Assembly (NCBI RefSeq): GCF_025028335.1
Contig: NZ_JAFEUW010000001.1
Location: 744,001-808,000 of the forward strand
Direction of reading: 5' to 3'
Length of the DNA stretch: 64,000 nt
DNA from: Brachybacterium sillae
Lineage (GTDB): Bacteria > Actinomycetota > Actinomycetes > Actinomycetales > Dermabacteraceae
The position numbers and the translations under genes are program-made. Under the pieces are notes generated by a model that saw nothing but the letters and a program-made list of their open reading frames with translations, was not told the DNA's origin and made no database searches. Each line of letters opens with the position of its first letter. The stretch's first letter is position 1. This document shows positions 1 through 11,100 of this stretch, piece by piece.

Positions 1-423
1 GACGGTGCGGCGCAGAGCGGCCGAGAGGTCCTCCGGGCGGGGCCCGTCCCCGTCCTCTCCGGCGTCCCCGAGCGGGCGTCCACGGCGCAGCTCTCCGCCG
101 ACCACACCGTCCTCAGGCACGGAGAGGGGGCCGTCCGCGGGCACGGAGCCCGAGGAACCGCCGGTCGTGGAGGGTGGGGGCACGGCCGGGACGGGGCTGG
201 AGGCTCCCAGCAGCTCGATCCCCGTCTCCTCACCGTCACCGGCCTGCGGAGCGGAGGCGTCGGAACGTCGGACCGGGGCAGGGGACCATGCCGCCGGTCG
301 CTCAGCACCGCGCACCGCTGCCGCCGAATCCTGGTAGCGCGCGCCGCATTCCCCACACAGCACCGCGCCCTCGGGCAGCAGTGCTCCGCAGGTGGAGCAG
401 TAGCGGGGGGTGGGCCACTGCAT
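1..423 (-). CDS. Zinc-ribbon protein, C-terminus beyond window edge
   Basis: The reading frame is open from an ATG at 423 to the left edge (141 codons seen). The N-terminus carries two CxxC knuckles, Cys9/Cys12 and Cys23/Cys26, in the pattern of a small zinc ribbon (YCSTCG ... LCGECG). The rest of the visible part is Pro/Gly/Glu-rich and probably disordered. The start lies only 3 bases after the stop of the transglutaminase-like gene, so it is the last visible member of the MoxR operon. Zinc ribbons followed by a low-complexity linker often precede FHA or membrane domains in such actinobacterial loci, but that part is not visible and the function is unknown. Confidence 0.7.
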   Translation of the reverse strand, partial: MQWPTPRYCSTCGALLPEGAVLCGECGARYQDSAAAVRGAERPAAWSPAPVRRSDASAPQAGDGEETGIELLGASSPVPAVPPPSTTGGSSGSVPADGPLSVPEDGVVGGELRRGRPLGDAGEDGDGPRPEDLSAALRRTV

Positions 424-426
424 GCG

Positions 427-2856
427 TCAGCCGTCCTTCCGTGCACGTCGGGCCTGCCGGGCGGACTGGCGTCGTCGGCGGCGCAGCTGCCGACGCTGCG
501 TACCACCGCTGCGCAAGGAGCGCCACGAGATCGCCGCTCGCCACCGGCGATGCCAGGGCAGGGGTCCGGCCATGCTACGTCGGGCGGCCATGGCTCGGTC
601 CCATGCCTGCTGGGCCTGTGGATCGTCGAGGTCGTCCGGACCGAAGACGGCACGGTCCACGATCTGCGCCACAGGCAGGATCTCCGCTGACGGGTACCGG
701 TCCTGCAGCACGCGGGCGGTCTCCTCGCGGGTGGCGGTCGGATCCAGGCGGCCACCGAGGTCTGTGTGCCGATCGAGGATCTCCTGCCACCCCCCGTGGA
801 GCATCCCGGCGGTGTCGGGCCGCCGGTGGCGTCGACGTCGCCGCAGCGCCTTCAGAGTCAGCACCGTGAGGACCACCGCCAGGGCCAACAGCAGCGGGGA
901 GGCGGCCGCCCAGGCGAGGTACACCGCCCAGGAGCGGGCCTCCTCCGGCACCTCGTTCTCCTGCGGCCGGTCGTTCGAGATCGCCCCCGGCGGCAGCGTG
1001 GGTGGTTCCGCCGGTGGAGGCGGGGGCTGCGCCACGTTCGGTTGCGGGTCCTCGACCGGCTCCTCCTGGGGCTGGGTGGGGGTGTTCTCATCGTCCGGGG
1101 TGACGTCGAAACGCACCCAGCGCCCGTCCTCCACCGCGACCTCCACCCATGCGGTGACGTCCGCGCCGGTGATCTGCACCGAACCGGAGGCCCCCTCCGG
1201 CACCTGGAACCCGACGACGGCGCGGGCGGGGATGTCCAGGGACCGCAGCATCACCGCGATCAACGCGGCGAACTGCTCCTCGTCACCGATCAGACCGGTC
1301 GGGGTGGCCGCCGGATCGTCCGGGTCCAGACCGGTCTCCTCCAGCATGTCCAGCAGGCGCTTGGCACTGTGACCCGACGGGGAGGGGGCCTCATCACGCT
1401 CGATGCCATGGGAGTAGGTGGCGTTCTGCTTCAGCACCGTCACCATGTTCTGGACGCGCTGCAGGTCCGGCCCGTCACCGGCCCACTGCTCGGCGAGCTC
1501 CTCCAGTTTCGGGTCCAGGGGAACGTTCGCCGGCAGGGCGACGTCCGCGAATCGCAGCCGTTCGCGCTCCGCGGCGGTCGGTGCCCGGTACGGCTCCCAC
1601 ACCAGGCGGTACTGTTCGCCGCCGCGGAGTTCCTCAGCACTGGCGGCGGTCTGGGTGGCGTCGTTCAACACCAGGGAGTCCCGCAGCTCCGTCGACCCGC
1701 TCTCCACCGTCAACCGGTTGGTGCGCTCCCCCAGGGTGGGCACCCAGGGGCCGCGGTAGGCGGCGACGGAGAGCGTGGAGGTGCGGGCCGCCGCCGACGG
1801 CTTCGCCAGGTCCACCCCGTCGGCCATCCGCAGGAACGCTCCGCTGGGGGATGCCTCGTCCTGGCCTCCGGCGACGTTGTACGCGTTGCCGTCGTACTGG
1901 TCCATGGTGGCCAGGCGGATGAGCTCCTTGGGTTCGACACCGTCGACGGTGAAGAGCACCTGATCCTTCTGCGTCTTCGTGTAGTAGCGGAAGTCCGACA
2001 GCGGGGAGACGTACCGATGCTGGTCGAACGGCGGAACCACCTGATCCCGCAGGGCGTAGCGGGCCTCGGCCTCGCTCGGTTCCAGCAGGGGCCGCGCCAG
2101 GAGGGCGCCTCCGAGGGCCAGCAGGATGATGAGGGAACCACCGATGACACGCCGCCGCAGCAGCGGGTTGCTCCAGGACCCTGCGGAGGCGGATTCCGCG
2201 ATCACAGTGGAGCGGGAGGTCTCGATCCGCCCACTCTCGTAGCGCCACGTCAACCAGGCCAGCGACACCGCGGCGAGCGCCAGTCCGCGCAGCATGCCGA
2301 AGGGGGTCTCGAGGGTGCCGAACACCACCGCGACCACGCTCACCAGCAATGCGGTGAGCCACGCCGCCAGGTACTGCCGGGTACGCAGCACCAGGGAGAA
2401 TGCCACGGTTCCGAGCAGGAGCGTGCTCAGCCACACCACACCCAACACGTTCTGGCTGGTGCCCACCGGTGGCGCGATGGTCAGCATCGTGCGCCACGTC
2501 GTGACAGGTGTGCGCAGCAGCTCCAGCAGGGCCGATGGCGTGGGGAGCACCCCGGCGAGGGCCCGCCCCGGCACCACCAGGGCGGCTCCGAGCAGCAGGT
2601 GGGCGATCAGCAGCAGCAGGGCGATGCGCAGAGGACCCCAGTGCCACCGTTGCCCCAGCAGGGAGGCTCCGAGGGCGACGCACAGGGCGACACCACCGGT
2701 CAGCAGGTAGTACGGGGTGCCATACGCCTCGTGGAAACCGAGGATCCCGAGGAGCAGCAGCAAGGACACCGCGGTGGCATCCAGCAGGCGGCGGCGCCGC
2801 AGGGCCCCGTCGCGGCGGTCGGCGGCGGCCCGGTCGGGGGTGACGGCGGTGCTCAT
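427..2856 (-). CDS. Transglutaminase-like membrane protein (DUF3488 type), catalytic Cys and His replaced
   Basis: The protein has 809 residues. The N-terminal quarter holds about six membrane segments, then comes a large extracytoplasmic part, a transglutaminase-core fold at about 500-590, a Pro-rich linker and one more membrane helix near 650. In active relatives the core reads G-x-C-E-Q-F ... HAWVEV ... FDPTP. Here it is GDEEQF (E526 at the Cys position), TAWVEV (T568 at the His position) and FDVTP (D584 kept). Two of three triad residues are therefore missing and protease or transglutaminase activity is unlikely. The start ATG overlaps the DUF58 stop (ATGA). Genes of this type usually sit with MoxR and DUF58 proteins, as here. 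A binding or scaffold role outside the membrane is inference. Confidence 0.85.
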   Translation of the reverse strand: MSTAVTPDRAAADRRDGALRRRRLLDATAVSLLLLLGILGFHEAYGTPYYLLTGGVALCVALGASLLGQRWHWGPLRIALLLLIAHLLLGAALVVPGRALAGVLPTPSALLELLRTPVTTWRTMLTIAPPVGTSQNVLGVVWLSTLLLGTVAFSLVLRTRQYLAAWLTALLVSVVAVVFGTLETPFGMLRGLALAAVSLAWLTWRYESGRIETSRSTVIAESASAGSWSNPLLRRRVIGGSLIILLALGGALLARPLLEPSEAEARYALRDQVVPPFDQHRYVSPLSDFRYYTKTQKDQVLFTVDGVEPKELIRLATMDQYDGNAYNVAGGQDEASPSGAFLRMADGVDLAKPSAAARTSTLSVAAYRGPWVPTLGERTNRLTVESGSTELRDSLVLNDATQTAASAEELRGGEQYRLVWEPYRAPTAAERERLRFADVALPANVPLDPKLEELAEQWAGDGPDLQRVQNMVTVLKQNATYSHGIERDEAPSPSGHSAKRLLDMLEETGLDPDDPAATPTGLIGDEEQFAALIAVMLRSLDIPARAVVGFQVPEGASGSVQITGADVTAWVEVAVEDGRWVRFDVTPDDENTPTQPQEEPVEDPQPNVAQPPPPPAEPPTLPPGAISNDRPQENEVPEEARSWAVYLAWAAASPLLLALAVVLTVLTLKALRRRRRHRRPDTAGMLHGGWQEILDRHTDLGGRLDPTATREETARVLQDRYPSAEILPVAQIVDRAVFGPDDLDDPQAQQAWDRAMAARRSMAGPLPWHRRWRAAISWRSLRSGGTQRRQLRRRRRQSARQARRARKDG

Positions 2857-4136
2857 GCGCTCACCGCCCTCAGCCCGCGCGGGAGGTCCTGGAGACGCCC
2901 GACGGTGACCAGGTGCAGGTCACCGAGGCGGGAGCGGCGCAGCTCGGCTCCGTCCTCACAGCGCACGGCGACGGCGAGCAGACCCGGTGGCAGCTGTCGC
3001 GCAGCGGAGTTCAGCTCTCGCGGGGTGGCGGCGGCCCCGACCACGAGGAACACCGCCGATGCGGTGGGGGCGCCGTCGGCGGCGCGGCGACCGAGTTCGT
3101 GCAGCGGATGCCGTCCGGTACGGGCCTCCAGCAGGGTGTAGTCGTCGAGGAGGTGTCGCGGGGAGACGCTGGACTCGCGGCCGTCGATCGACAGGGCCGT
3201 CAGCTCCTTCTCCTCCCGCAGAGTCTGCACTCCCAGCGACGCCGCGGCGGAGATCGCCAGTTCGAATTCGTCGGCGCTGGTGAACCGGTCCCGTGCATTG
3301 TCCAGGGCCACCACCACGTGCGACCGGCGGGTCTCCTCGAACTGCCGCACCATCAGCTGCCCGGTGCGGGCGGTGGTGCGCCAGTGCACGTGCCGCAGAT
3401 CGTCCCCGGGCACGTAGTCCCGCAGCGCGTGGAAGGCGATGTCGGAGGAGGACAGGTCGGAGCTCGGCGTGCCCTCCAGGTCACGCAGGTACCCGCTGGC
3501 GGCGTCGTCCAGACGGACCGTGCGCGGATGCACATACACCTCCTGGGCCGCGGTCCACCGGACCTGCCGGCGCATCAGCGACAGCGGGTCATCCCGCACG
3601 GAACGGATCGGCCCGACGGTCAGCACGGTGCGGCGCCGGGTGGGGATGGCGAAGGGTTCCTCGTGGGTGGCGTCCGGGGCCAGGCGCGGCACCAGGAACT
3701 GCGCCGAGGAGGGGCCGACGACGAGCTCCACCCGGGACGCGAGCAGTGGCCTCTTGGTGGGGTTGGTGACGTCGACCTGTCCGAAGGCCCGCTCCCCTGC
3801 GACGACCCGGTGGCCGGTGAGGTTCAGATCGATCGCGTACGCCGGCTTGGTGAGGATGAACAGCGCCGCGACCAGCAGCACGATGGTGAGGACGGCCGCA
3901 AGCACCGCGAGCTCGGTGACGTGCAGCAGCAGACCCAGGGCCCAGGCGAGCGCCGCCACCAGCACCACCGCCCACCCCCAGGGGCTGATGATGTCGAGCA
4001 CGGGACGCACCCGGTGCTGGGCCCACCGCCGCGTCGCGACCGCACCGGTGCGAGCGCCGCGCCAAGCAGTCGACCCGGCGCCGCGCAACCGGGCAGCGGC
4101 TGCTGGGGGGCGGGCCTCGGCGGACGGTGCGCTCAT
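2853..4136 (-). CDS. DUF58 family membrane protein
   Basis: The protein has 427 residues. I chose the ATG at 4136 because it overlaps the MoxR stop as ATGA; an upstream in-frame start would lie inside moxR and adds an Arg-rich, non-conserved tail. Two adjacent hydrophobic segments (about residues 50-95) are followed by a beta-rich region and the DUF58 signature RDYVPGDDLRHVHW with downstream TARTGQLMVRQFEE near residues 238-262. DUF58 proteins pair with MoxR ATPases and often with VWA proteins; C-terminal parts of DUF58 can adopt a VWA-like fold. It is likely the membrane partner of the ATPase encoded immediately upstream. Confidence 0.9.
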   Translation of the reverse strand: MSAPSAEARPPAAAARLRGAGSTAWRGARTGAVATRRWAQHRVRPVLDIISPWGWAVVLVAALAWALGLLLHVTELAVLAAVLTIVLLVAALFILTKPAYAIDLNLTGHRVVAGERAFGQVDVTNPTKRPLLASRVELVVGPSSAQFLVPRLAPDATHEEPFAIPTRRRTVLTVGPIRSVRDDPLSLMRRQVRWTAAQEVYVHPRTVRLDDAASGYLRDLEGTPSSDLSSSDIAFHALRDYVPGDDLRHVHWRTTARTGQLMVRQFEETRRSHVVVALDNARDRFTSADEFELAISAAASLGVQTLREEKELTALSIDGRESSVSPRHLLDDYTLLEARTGRHPLHELGRRAADGAPTASAVFLVVGAAATPRELNSAARQLPPGLLAVAVRCEDGAELRRSRLGDLHLVTVGRLQDLPRGLRAVSA

Positions 4137-5107
4137 GCCGAGGCGGTGCGGGCCTGCGGCGGCGCGACCTCGGCGACGATGCGGCTCATGACCCCTGCCG
4201 CCGTGGCCCCGGAGAACTCGGCCTCCGGGTCGAGCACGAAGCGATGCAGCCACACCGGCTCCACCAGGTCCTTCACGTCATCGGGGATCACGTAGTGGCG
4301 TCCGTGGGCGGCCGCCCAGACGCACACCGCGCGCACCAGCGCCAGCGCACCGCGCACGGAGACACCCACCCGCACCTCGGGGGCGATGCGGGTCTCCTCC
4401 ATGAGGCGGGAGATGTAGTCGAGCACCGCCGGATCGACGTGCACTGTCGAGGCGAGGGTGGACATGTCCGCGACGGCCTGGGTGGAGATGCGGGGCGTCA
4501 GGGCGGCGGAGCGGTCGCGTGTGGCGGCTCCCTGCAGGATCTGCACCGTCGAGGCGTGGTCCGGATATCCCAGCGACGTCTTGATGAGGAAGCGATCGAG
4601 CTGCGCCTCCGGCAGGCGATAGGTACCGGCCTGCTCGATCGGGTTCTGAGTGGCGATCACGAGGAACGGGGCGGGCACCTCATGGCTGACACCGTCGACG
4701 GTGACACGACCCTCCTCCATCACCTCCAGAAGCGCGGACTGCGTCTTCGGGGAGGCGCGGTTGATTTCGTCGGCCAGCACGACGTTCGCGAAGACGGGGC
4801 CCTCATGGAACTCGAACTTCCGCTCGGACTGGTCGTAGATCGTCACGCCGGTGACGTCGGAGGGCAACAGGTCCGGGGTGAACTGGATGCGGGAGGAGGA
4901 CCCCTGGACGGTCGCGGCGAGCGCCCGCGCCAGCGAGGTCTTGCCGGTGCCGGGGACATCCTCCAGCAGCACATGGCCGGGAGCCAGCATGGCGGTGAGC
5001 ACCAGGCGCACCACGTCGTCCTTGCCGAGAACGGCCTCACCGATGCTCTGCACCAGGGTGTCGAAGGTCTCGGAGAACCAGCGGGCCTGCTCCGGGGTCA
5101 TGGACAT
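4133..5107 (-). CDS. MoxR-type AAA+ ATPase
   Basis: The protein has 324 residues, typical for MoxR. Walker A is VPGTGKTSLA (K56, T57) and Walker B is VVLADEINR (D113, E114), followed by the sensor region IATQNPIEQAGTYRLPEAQLDRF and the C-terminal lid. MoxR ATPases act as chaperones that mature or insert metals into partner proteins, usually together with DUF58 or VWA proteins. It lies 82 bases downstream of the giant Ig/FN3 gene and overlaps the DUF58 start by 4 bases, so all are probably one transcript. The surface protein upstream is the obvious candidate client, which is inference. Confidence 0.93.
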   Translation of the reverse strand: MSMTPEQARWFSETFDTLVQSIGEAVLGKDDVVRLVLTAMLAPGHVLLEDVPGTGKTSLARALAATVQGSSSRIQFTPDLLPSDVTGVTIYDQSERKFEFHEGPVFANVVLADEINRASPKTQSALLEVMEEGRVTVDGVSHEVPAPFLVIATQNPIEQAGTYRLPEAQLDRFLIKTSLGYPDHASTVQILQGAATRDRSAALTPRISTQAVADMSTLASTVHVDPAVLDYISRLMEETRIAPEVRVGVSVRGALALVRAVCVWAAAHGRHYVIPDDVKDLVEPVWLHRFVLDPEAEFSGATAAGVMSRIVAEVAPPQARTASA

Positions 5108-5189
5108 GTCTGGGGGTCTCGCTTTCGAGGGTCTGCCATTGCGGGGGGGATCGTGAAGGGTCGGTGCTGGCGGTCCAGTCCGCGTACTG

Positions 5190-8100
5190 TCACTGACTGG
5201 GGGCGTAATACTCGCCGCCGACGCGCTGCTTATTCACTGTGACGGTGAAGGGTCCGTTTTCGCCTGGGAGCTCCTTCGTGAAGCCGTAGAAGGCAAGGTC
5301 GGTTGTCACGCGGCCCTGGCTGTCGGCAGTGAGCTCCATGTGCTTCCAGTTCGACGGCTCGGGTCGCGCCCAGTTGTGGTACTCGACCACCACACTGCTG
5401 TTGGGCTCGAGATTCCCGATCGTCACCGTGAAGTAGTTGCACGGCGAATCAGGATTGTCCTTGCCGCCTTTGCAGAGTGTCTCGTACCGAGCCGAACCGT
5501 AACCGCGCCAGTCCGGACCGTCTCCCACGAGGACAGGGGTGGGCGGAATGTAGGTCTGCGCCGTGGCGGACTTGGTCGTCGCGGAGCTGGTGGCTCCCTT
5601 GGTGTTGGTGGCGCGCGCGGTGACGGTGACCTTCTCCCCGGAAGCGACCGTGAGCGTCTGGGAATGCTGGGTTCCAGAGATCGTCGTCGTGCTCCCGTTG
5701 TTGACCTGCACCTGCAGGCTCTTCACGCCGAGCTGACCGTTGGCTCCGTCCCCGTTCGCCCGGACGCTCAGGTCCACGGTGCAGGAGGTGCGGCTGGTGC
5801 ATTTCTGCGGTGACAGGGAGACGGTCGGGGCATCGGGCGCACTGAACGGCATCACCGCCGCCGAGGGGGCCGACGGCTCGGACGAGTTCTCGGCGTTCTT
5901 CGCGATGACGGTGAAGCGGTAGCTGGTGCCGTCGGTCAACCCGTTGATGGTGGTGGAGGTCGACCCGGCCTTCACCTCGCGGGAACCACCGTTCCACTGC
6001 ACCAGGTAGCTCTCGATGCGGCCGCCCCGCGCTTCCGGCGCGGACCACGAGACCGTCGCCTCACGGGACCCCGGGTCACCGAGAGACGCGGAGACGTTCC
6101 CCGGGCTGTTCGGGATACCGATGGGCCGCACCCCGTTCGACGGTGCCGACGGCGTCTGCCCGGTCCCGACGGAGTTCACACCGGTGACCGTGAAGGTGTA
6201 GGTCGTGTCAGGGTCGAGATCGCGGAACGAGACCGAGGTACGGGACGCCGGGACGCGCTGCGTCGACCCATCGGAGGCACGGACGATGTACTCGGTGATC
6301 GGCTCCCCGTTGGTCTCCCCGGTCGAGGTCATGGCCGGCCAGGAGACGTCGATCGACCCACCGATGGCGTCCTGCACATGGGTGGCGGTGACCTTGCCCT
6401 CGAGAGCCCCCGGCGGACCGGCGGGATGTTCGGGCGTCGACGACGCCGAGAACCCGGAGGGCTCCTCGGCACCGTTTCGGGCCTGCACCTGGAACGTGTA
6501 GTTCCGGCCGTTGACCAGACCGGGCCACGTCATGGACCGGGCGTCCGGCCCGAACTGCTGCGTGCGGGTGCCTCCGGTCTCGGCATCGAGGATCCGCAGG
6601 TCATAACCGACGATCGGGGACCCGTTGTTCTGAGGCTCCTGCCACGACACCTCCAGCTCGCCATCACCGCGGGTGACGCGGGGCGCGGCGGGCACCTCCG
6701 GCTTGACGTCGGGGCGGGCCTGCGCGCTGGTCGCTGACGGGTCGGACGTGCCGACCGCGTTGGTGGCCGTGGCCTGGAAGGTGTAGGTGGTGCCGTTCGT
6801 CAGACCCGTGACGGTGCAGGTGGTGCTGGCGCACTCCTGCGTCACGTCGCCACCGCTGACGGCCCGCACCGTGTACCCGGTGATGGGCGCACCGTTGTCG
6901 GCCCCGGCGCTGAACTCGAGCACCACGCGGCCATCGCCGATCTCCCGCACGCGCGGCGCCGACGGTGGTTCCGGTCGCGCCCGCACGGTCGCACGGATCT
7001 CCCCGGAGACCTGCCGTTCAGGATCACCGGTGGCATCGAGGACCGTGTACTGCGCGCTGAGGATCCCGTGGAAATCCTCCGCAGGGGTCAGGACGACGGA
7101 GTCGCCGCGGACCTCGATGGTCCCTCGGCCGGCGGTCACCACCGCACCCTTCAACGTCGGGGCGTCCGGGAACGGGTTCGCGTCGTTGGCGAGCACCGGC
7201 ACCGTCTGCGACGTCCCGGCGTCGATCTGGACATCATCGCGGACCGTCTGGATGAGCGGTTCCCGCGATCCCGTGACGGTCAGCTGCACCTGCGCCCCGA
7301 CGGAGTCACTCTTCCCATCAGTGACCGACACCGGGACCTGCACGGTGGTGCCCTTGGGCACGGACTGTGCCGCCTGCGCGTACAGCGTGGTGCCGTCGAG
7401 GCCGATCGTCACACCCTTCGGGGCGGCGACGTCACCCAGTGCGAACCGCAGCTGGTCGCCATCGGGATCCTTCGCACCTCGGGCGAGGTCGACGGTGCTG
7501 GCGTTGCCGCCCTGCTCCACCGACAGCACCGCACCCTGCAGCGTCGGCGGGCGGTTGATCTGCTCGGTCGCGGTGACCCTCACCGGGATCTGCAGTGTGG
7601 ACACGGCGCCCGCCGGGTCGCCGGGGTTCTGGCCGTCGGTGACCTCCACGGTGATGGTGTCCTCACCGGCGAAACCAGCGGCCGGGTTGTACCGCAGGGA
7701 ACCGACGTCGGTGGCGAGCGGAGAACCATCGTGGTGGGCGGCGGAGATGCTGTCCGGGTCCACGATCGAGACGGGGCGACCACCGGGGCGCACCCGCACG
7801 GACTTCTCCGAGCGCAGATCGATGTCCACGGCGGAACCGGCCTTCGTGGTGATGGTGCCACCCACCCACTGCGGCGCCTGCTTCGCCTGGCCCGGCACCC
7901 AGATGAATCCGTAGACGCTCTGCTCGTCCTCATCGGTCACCCGGTAACGGATGCGCTGCAGGTCGTCGGCGACCGGAACCTCCACCGTGCCGGTGGCGGC
8001 ATCCACGATGCGCGCGCCCTCCGGGGCGTCCACGAGGTCCATCTGCAGGTTCTCGACGCTGCCATCGGGATCGGAGTCGTTGTCCTTCGCGGCCACGCGC

Positions 8101-11100
8101 ACCATCCCGCTGCCCTCGGGGTCGAGGACAGCCGCGGGGTCCACGAAGTCATCCCGGGCGATGGGGGCCCGCCGCGGCGCCTTCGGATCCACGGTCACGG
8201 TCAGCACCGACGGGGAGCTCAACTGTCCGTCGCTGACGGTATGCGCCACTGCGTACGATCCGGGCTCGGTCGGCGCGATCAGGTCGACGGTGGCGGACGT
8301 CTCCGAGGCGGGCTCCCTCACCGTGAGGGCGTCGTTCATGCTCTCGGTCTCGCTGTGCACGATCGCCAGGGGGGCGCTCTCCGGATCGGAGTCGTTGTCC
8401 AGGACCCGCGCCTGGACCTCTCGACCGGGGCGCACCTGCACGTGGTCGTCGATCGTCAGCGGCGGCTGGTTCAGACCCGAGGGCCGGGCGATGCCGACCT
8501 GCACCTCACCGGTGGCCACACCGCCATTGCGGTCCATCACCTGGTACTGGAACCGGTCGGTCCCGACGGCGTCATCGAAGGCCTGGTACGTGATGACACC
8601 ACCGCGGGCGCTGATCACCTTCCCCAGACGCGGAGCCGGTGACGCCAACCCCATCAGCAGTGTCGTGTCGCCGTCGGGGTCGATGCTCTGCGTGGAGATC
8701 GGGATCTGGACGGTGCCGCCGGATTCTGTCCGGGCGACGACGTTCTCCGGTGACGGCGGATCGTTGGGGTCGTCGGCGGAGATGATCCGCACCGTGCCGC
8801 GGGAGGCGGACTGGCGGCCGGTCTCATCGGTGACGGTGTAGGTGAACGCGACATCACCGGCGGAGCCGTCGTGCGCGATGAACCGGACGTGGTCGTCGAC
8901 GAGTTCGAGAATGCCCTTGTCCTCGGCCTCGGCGTCGAGGGCGACGTCGGTGACGTGCATCTCGGAGCCCGTCGGAGAGGTGTCGTTCGCCAGCACGTCC
9001 ATCACCGCGACGTCCGCTTCGCGGACCACCCCGCGGTCGGGCACGGTGACGGGGTTGGCGAACTGGGTCTCCTGCGGCACCACCATCACCAGGATCGTCC
9101 CGGTGGAGGTGCCGGAGGAGTTCGCGACGGTGTACGTCACCGGCACCGGCTCCTGACCGGGCTGTGCACCCGGTTCCGCCTCGAAACGCACGAGACCGTG
9201 ATTGAGCACGTGGGCGCTGATCCCCCGGTTCGGCGGCACCTCGATGCTGCCGACCACCAGCACCCCACCGGTCGGATCCACATCGTTCTCCAACGGATCG
9301 ACGAGGGTGCGTCCACCGATGGTCAGCACTGCCTGGTCCGCGACGGGCACCGGTTCAAGGGCCTCACGGGTCGGCTCCACCACGTCGACGCGGATCAGGC
9401 CCTTCGCCGACGCCGCCCCGGACACGGCCGAGTAGTCGAGGTAGAAGGTGCCCGGGGACTCCCCCCGCACCGTCACGGCACCCGAGGTCAGATCGGCATC
9501 GACCTCCAGTCCGGAGGTTTCGCCGACGGCCGCGAGGTCGAGATCCCCTCCCCCGGGGTTCATGTCATTCACCAGCGGGCGGATCGTCGCGGACCGTCCC
9601 GCCACGACCTCCAGGTGGTCAGCGGTGGTGACCGGCGGCAGGTCGGCGTCGTCGACGACCTCGACCTCCAATACGCCCGCTCCGACGAGACCCTTCTCGT
9701 CGCGCACCTGCAGATCGATCCGCTTCGTGCCGGTCTTCAGCCCCGCGTCGTGGACGGTGAGATGGCCGTCCGGACGGAACGTGACCTGGTCCTCCGGGGC
9801 GATCGTCGCCTGGTGGAGGGAGATGGCGTCCCCATCCGGGTCCTGCCAGTACGGCAGCACGTTGAGGGACGCCGATTCCCCACCGCGGATCTTCAGCTTC
9901 AGCACCGCGTCCTTCACCGGGGCCGGTTCGGTGTTCTCCTCGGGCGGGACCACGGTGAGGGTCACCTGCGCCTCGGATGCCCCGCCGCGGCCGTCGGCGG
10001 CGCGGTAGGTGAAGGTGGCCGACCCCTGCGCCTGCGGATCGACCTGCACCTGCAGCTGGGTGCCGCCGCGGATGGGGGTGACCCGGCCGATGCCGGGCTG
10101 GTCCCCCACCACGGAGGCCGTCAGGACATCCCCATCGGGGTCGGTGTCGTTGCGCAGCACCGGCAGCACGACGTGGCCCCCGGGGCGCACCCCGAACTCG
10201 TCGGGCGCGGCGGTGGGCGGCCGGTTCTCCCGATTGCGGTCGGTGACGATGTTCGTGATCCGCGTGGTGACGGTCTTGTCCTGCTGTTCCTTCTTGCGCT
10301 CGTCGATGCGGATCTCCTGCATCACCTTCCACTGCTCCACGAGGGCCATGGAGGAGGAGATCATCCAGGAGGAACCGAACTCGACGTCGTTGAGGACGAC
10401 CAGGTCACCGTTGACCCGCAGGCGCAGGTCCGCATCGGGTCGGGATTCCGGGATCGGTGTCGGTCCGGGACCCTCGCCGCCGCATTCGCGCAGGTAGGTG
10501 TTCGCGACGTTCCACGCCGCGTAGTAGCAGCCGGCGACGTAGGCGGGCGGCACCGGCCGTCCCGCGCCCCGCCCCGGGATCTCCCGCGCCTCACCGGAGT
10601 CCAGCGGGAGCACCCAGGCGCCGTTCGCGGTCGACAGCATCACCGAGTCGTTCTGCGCGGACGGCTGCTGGAGCTGCGCCCCGGCGAGGTCACCGACGGC
10701 CCCCTGGTCCAAGGTGTGGGTGCGCCCGCCCTTCTCCGCGACGATGACCGAGCGGGAGGACGGGTCGAAGATCACGGGGCGTTCACCGACGACAGACAGC
10801 TGCACGTCCTCCGACCGGGAGGAATCGAGTCCCTCGACCTCGAAGGGTTTGCGGGCCGTGGGAGGCGCGGCCGTCTCAGACCGGGGGAACTCCAGCAGCG
10901 AGGAGCCGTCGAGGACGTAGACGGTGCCGTCGGTCCCGACGGCCACCTGGGGGCGCCCACCCTTCGCGGTGTGGACGGGCTTGACCGACTGGGGGTTGAA
11001 CTCCTCGGCCTGGTCAGGCGTCAGCACCCACACGTGGCCCTCGCCGTCGGCGATGGCGAGGCGGTCCCCTCCGATGGTGACACGGGAGTCCGGCCCGACG

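Noticed and set aside
5-337. Plus-strand gene at the left edge
   Set aside because: No ribosome-binding site and no motif; the minus-strand frame has a clear CxxC zinc ribbon and operon position.
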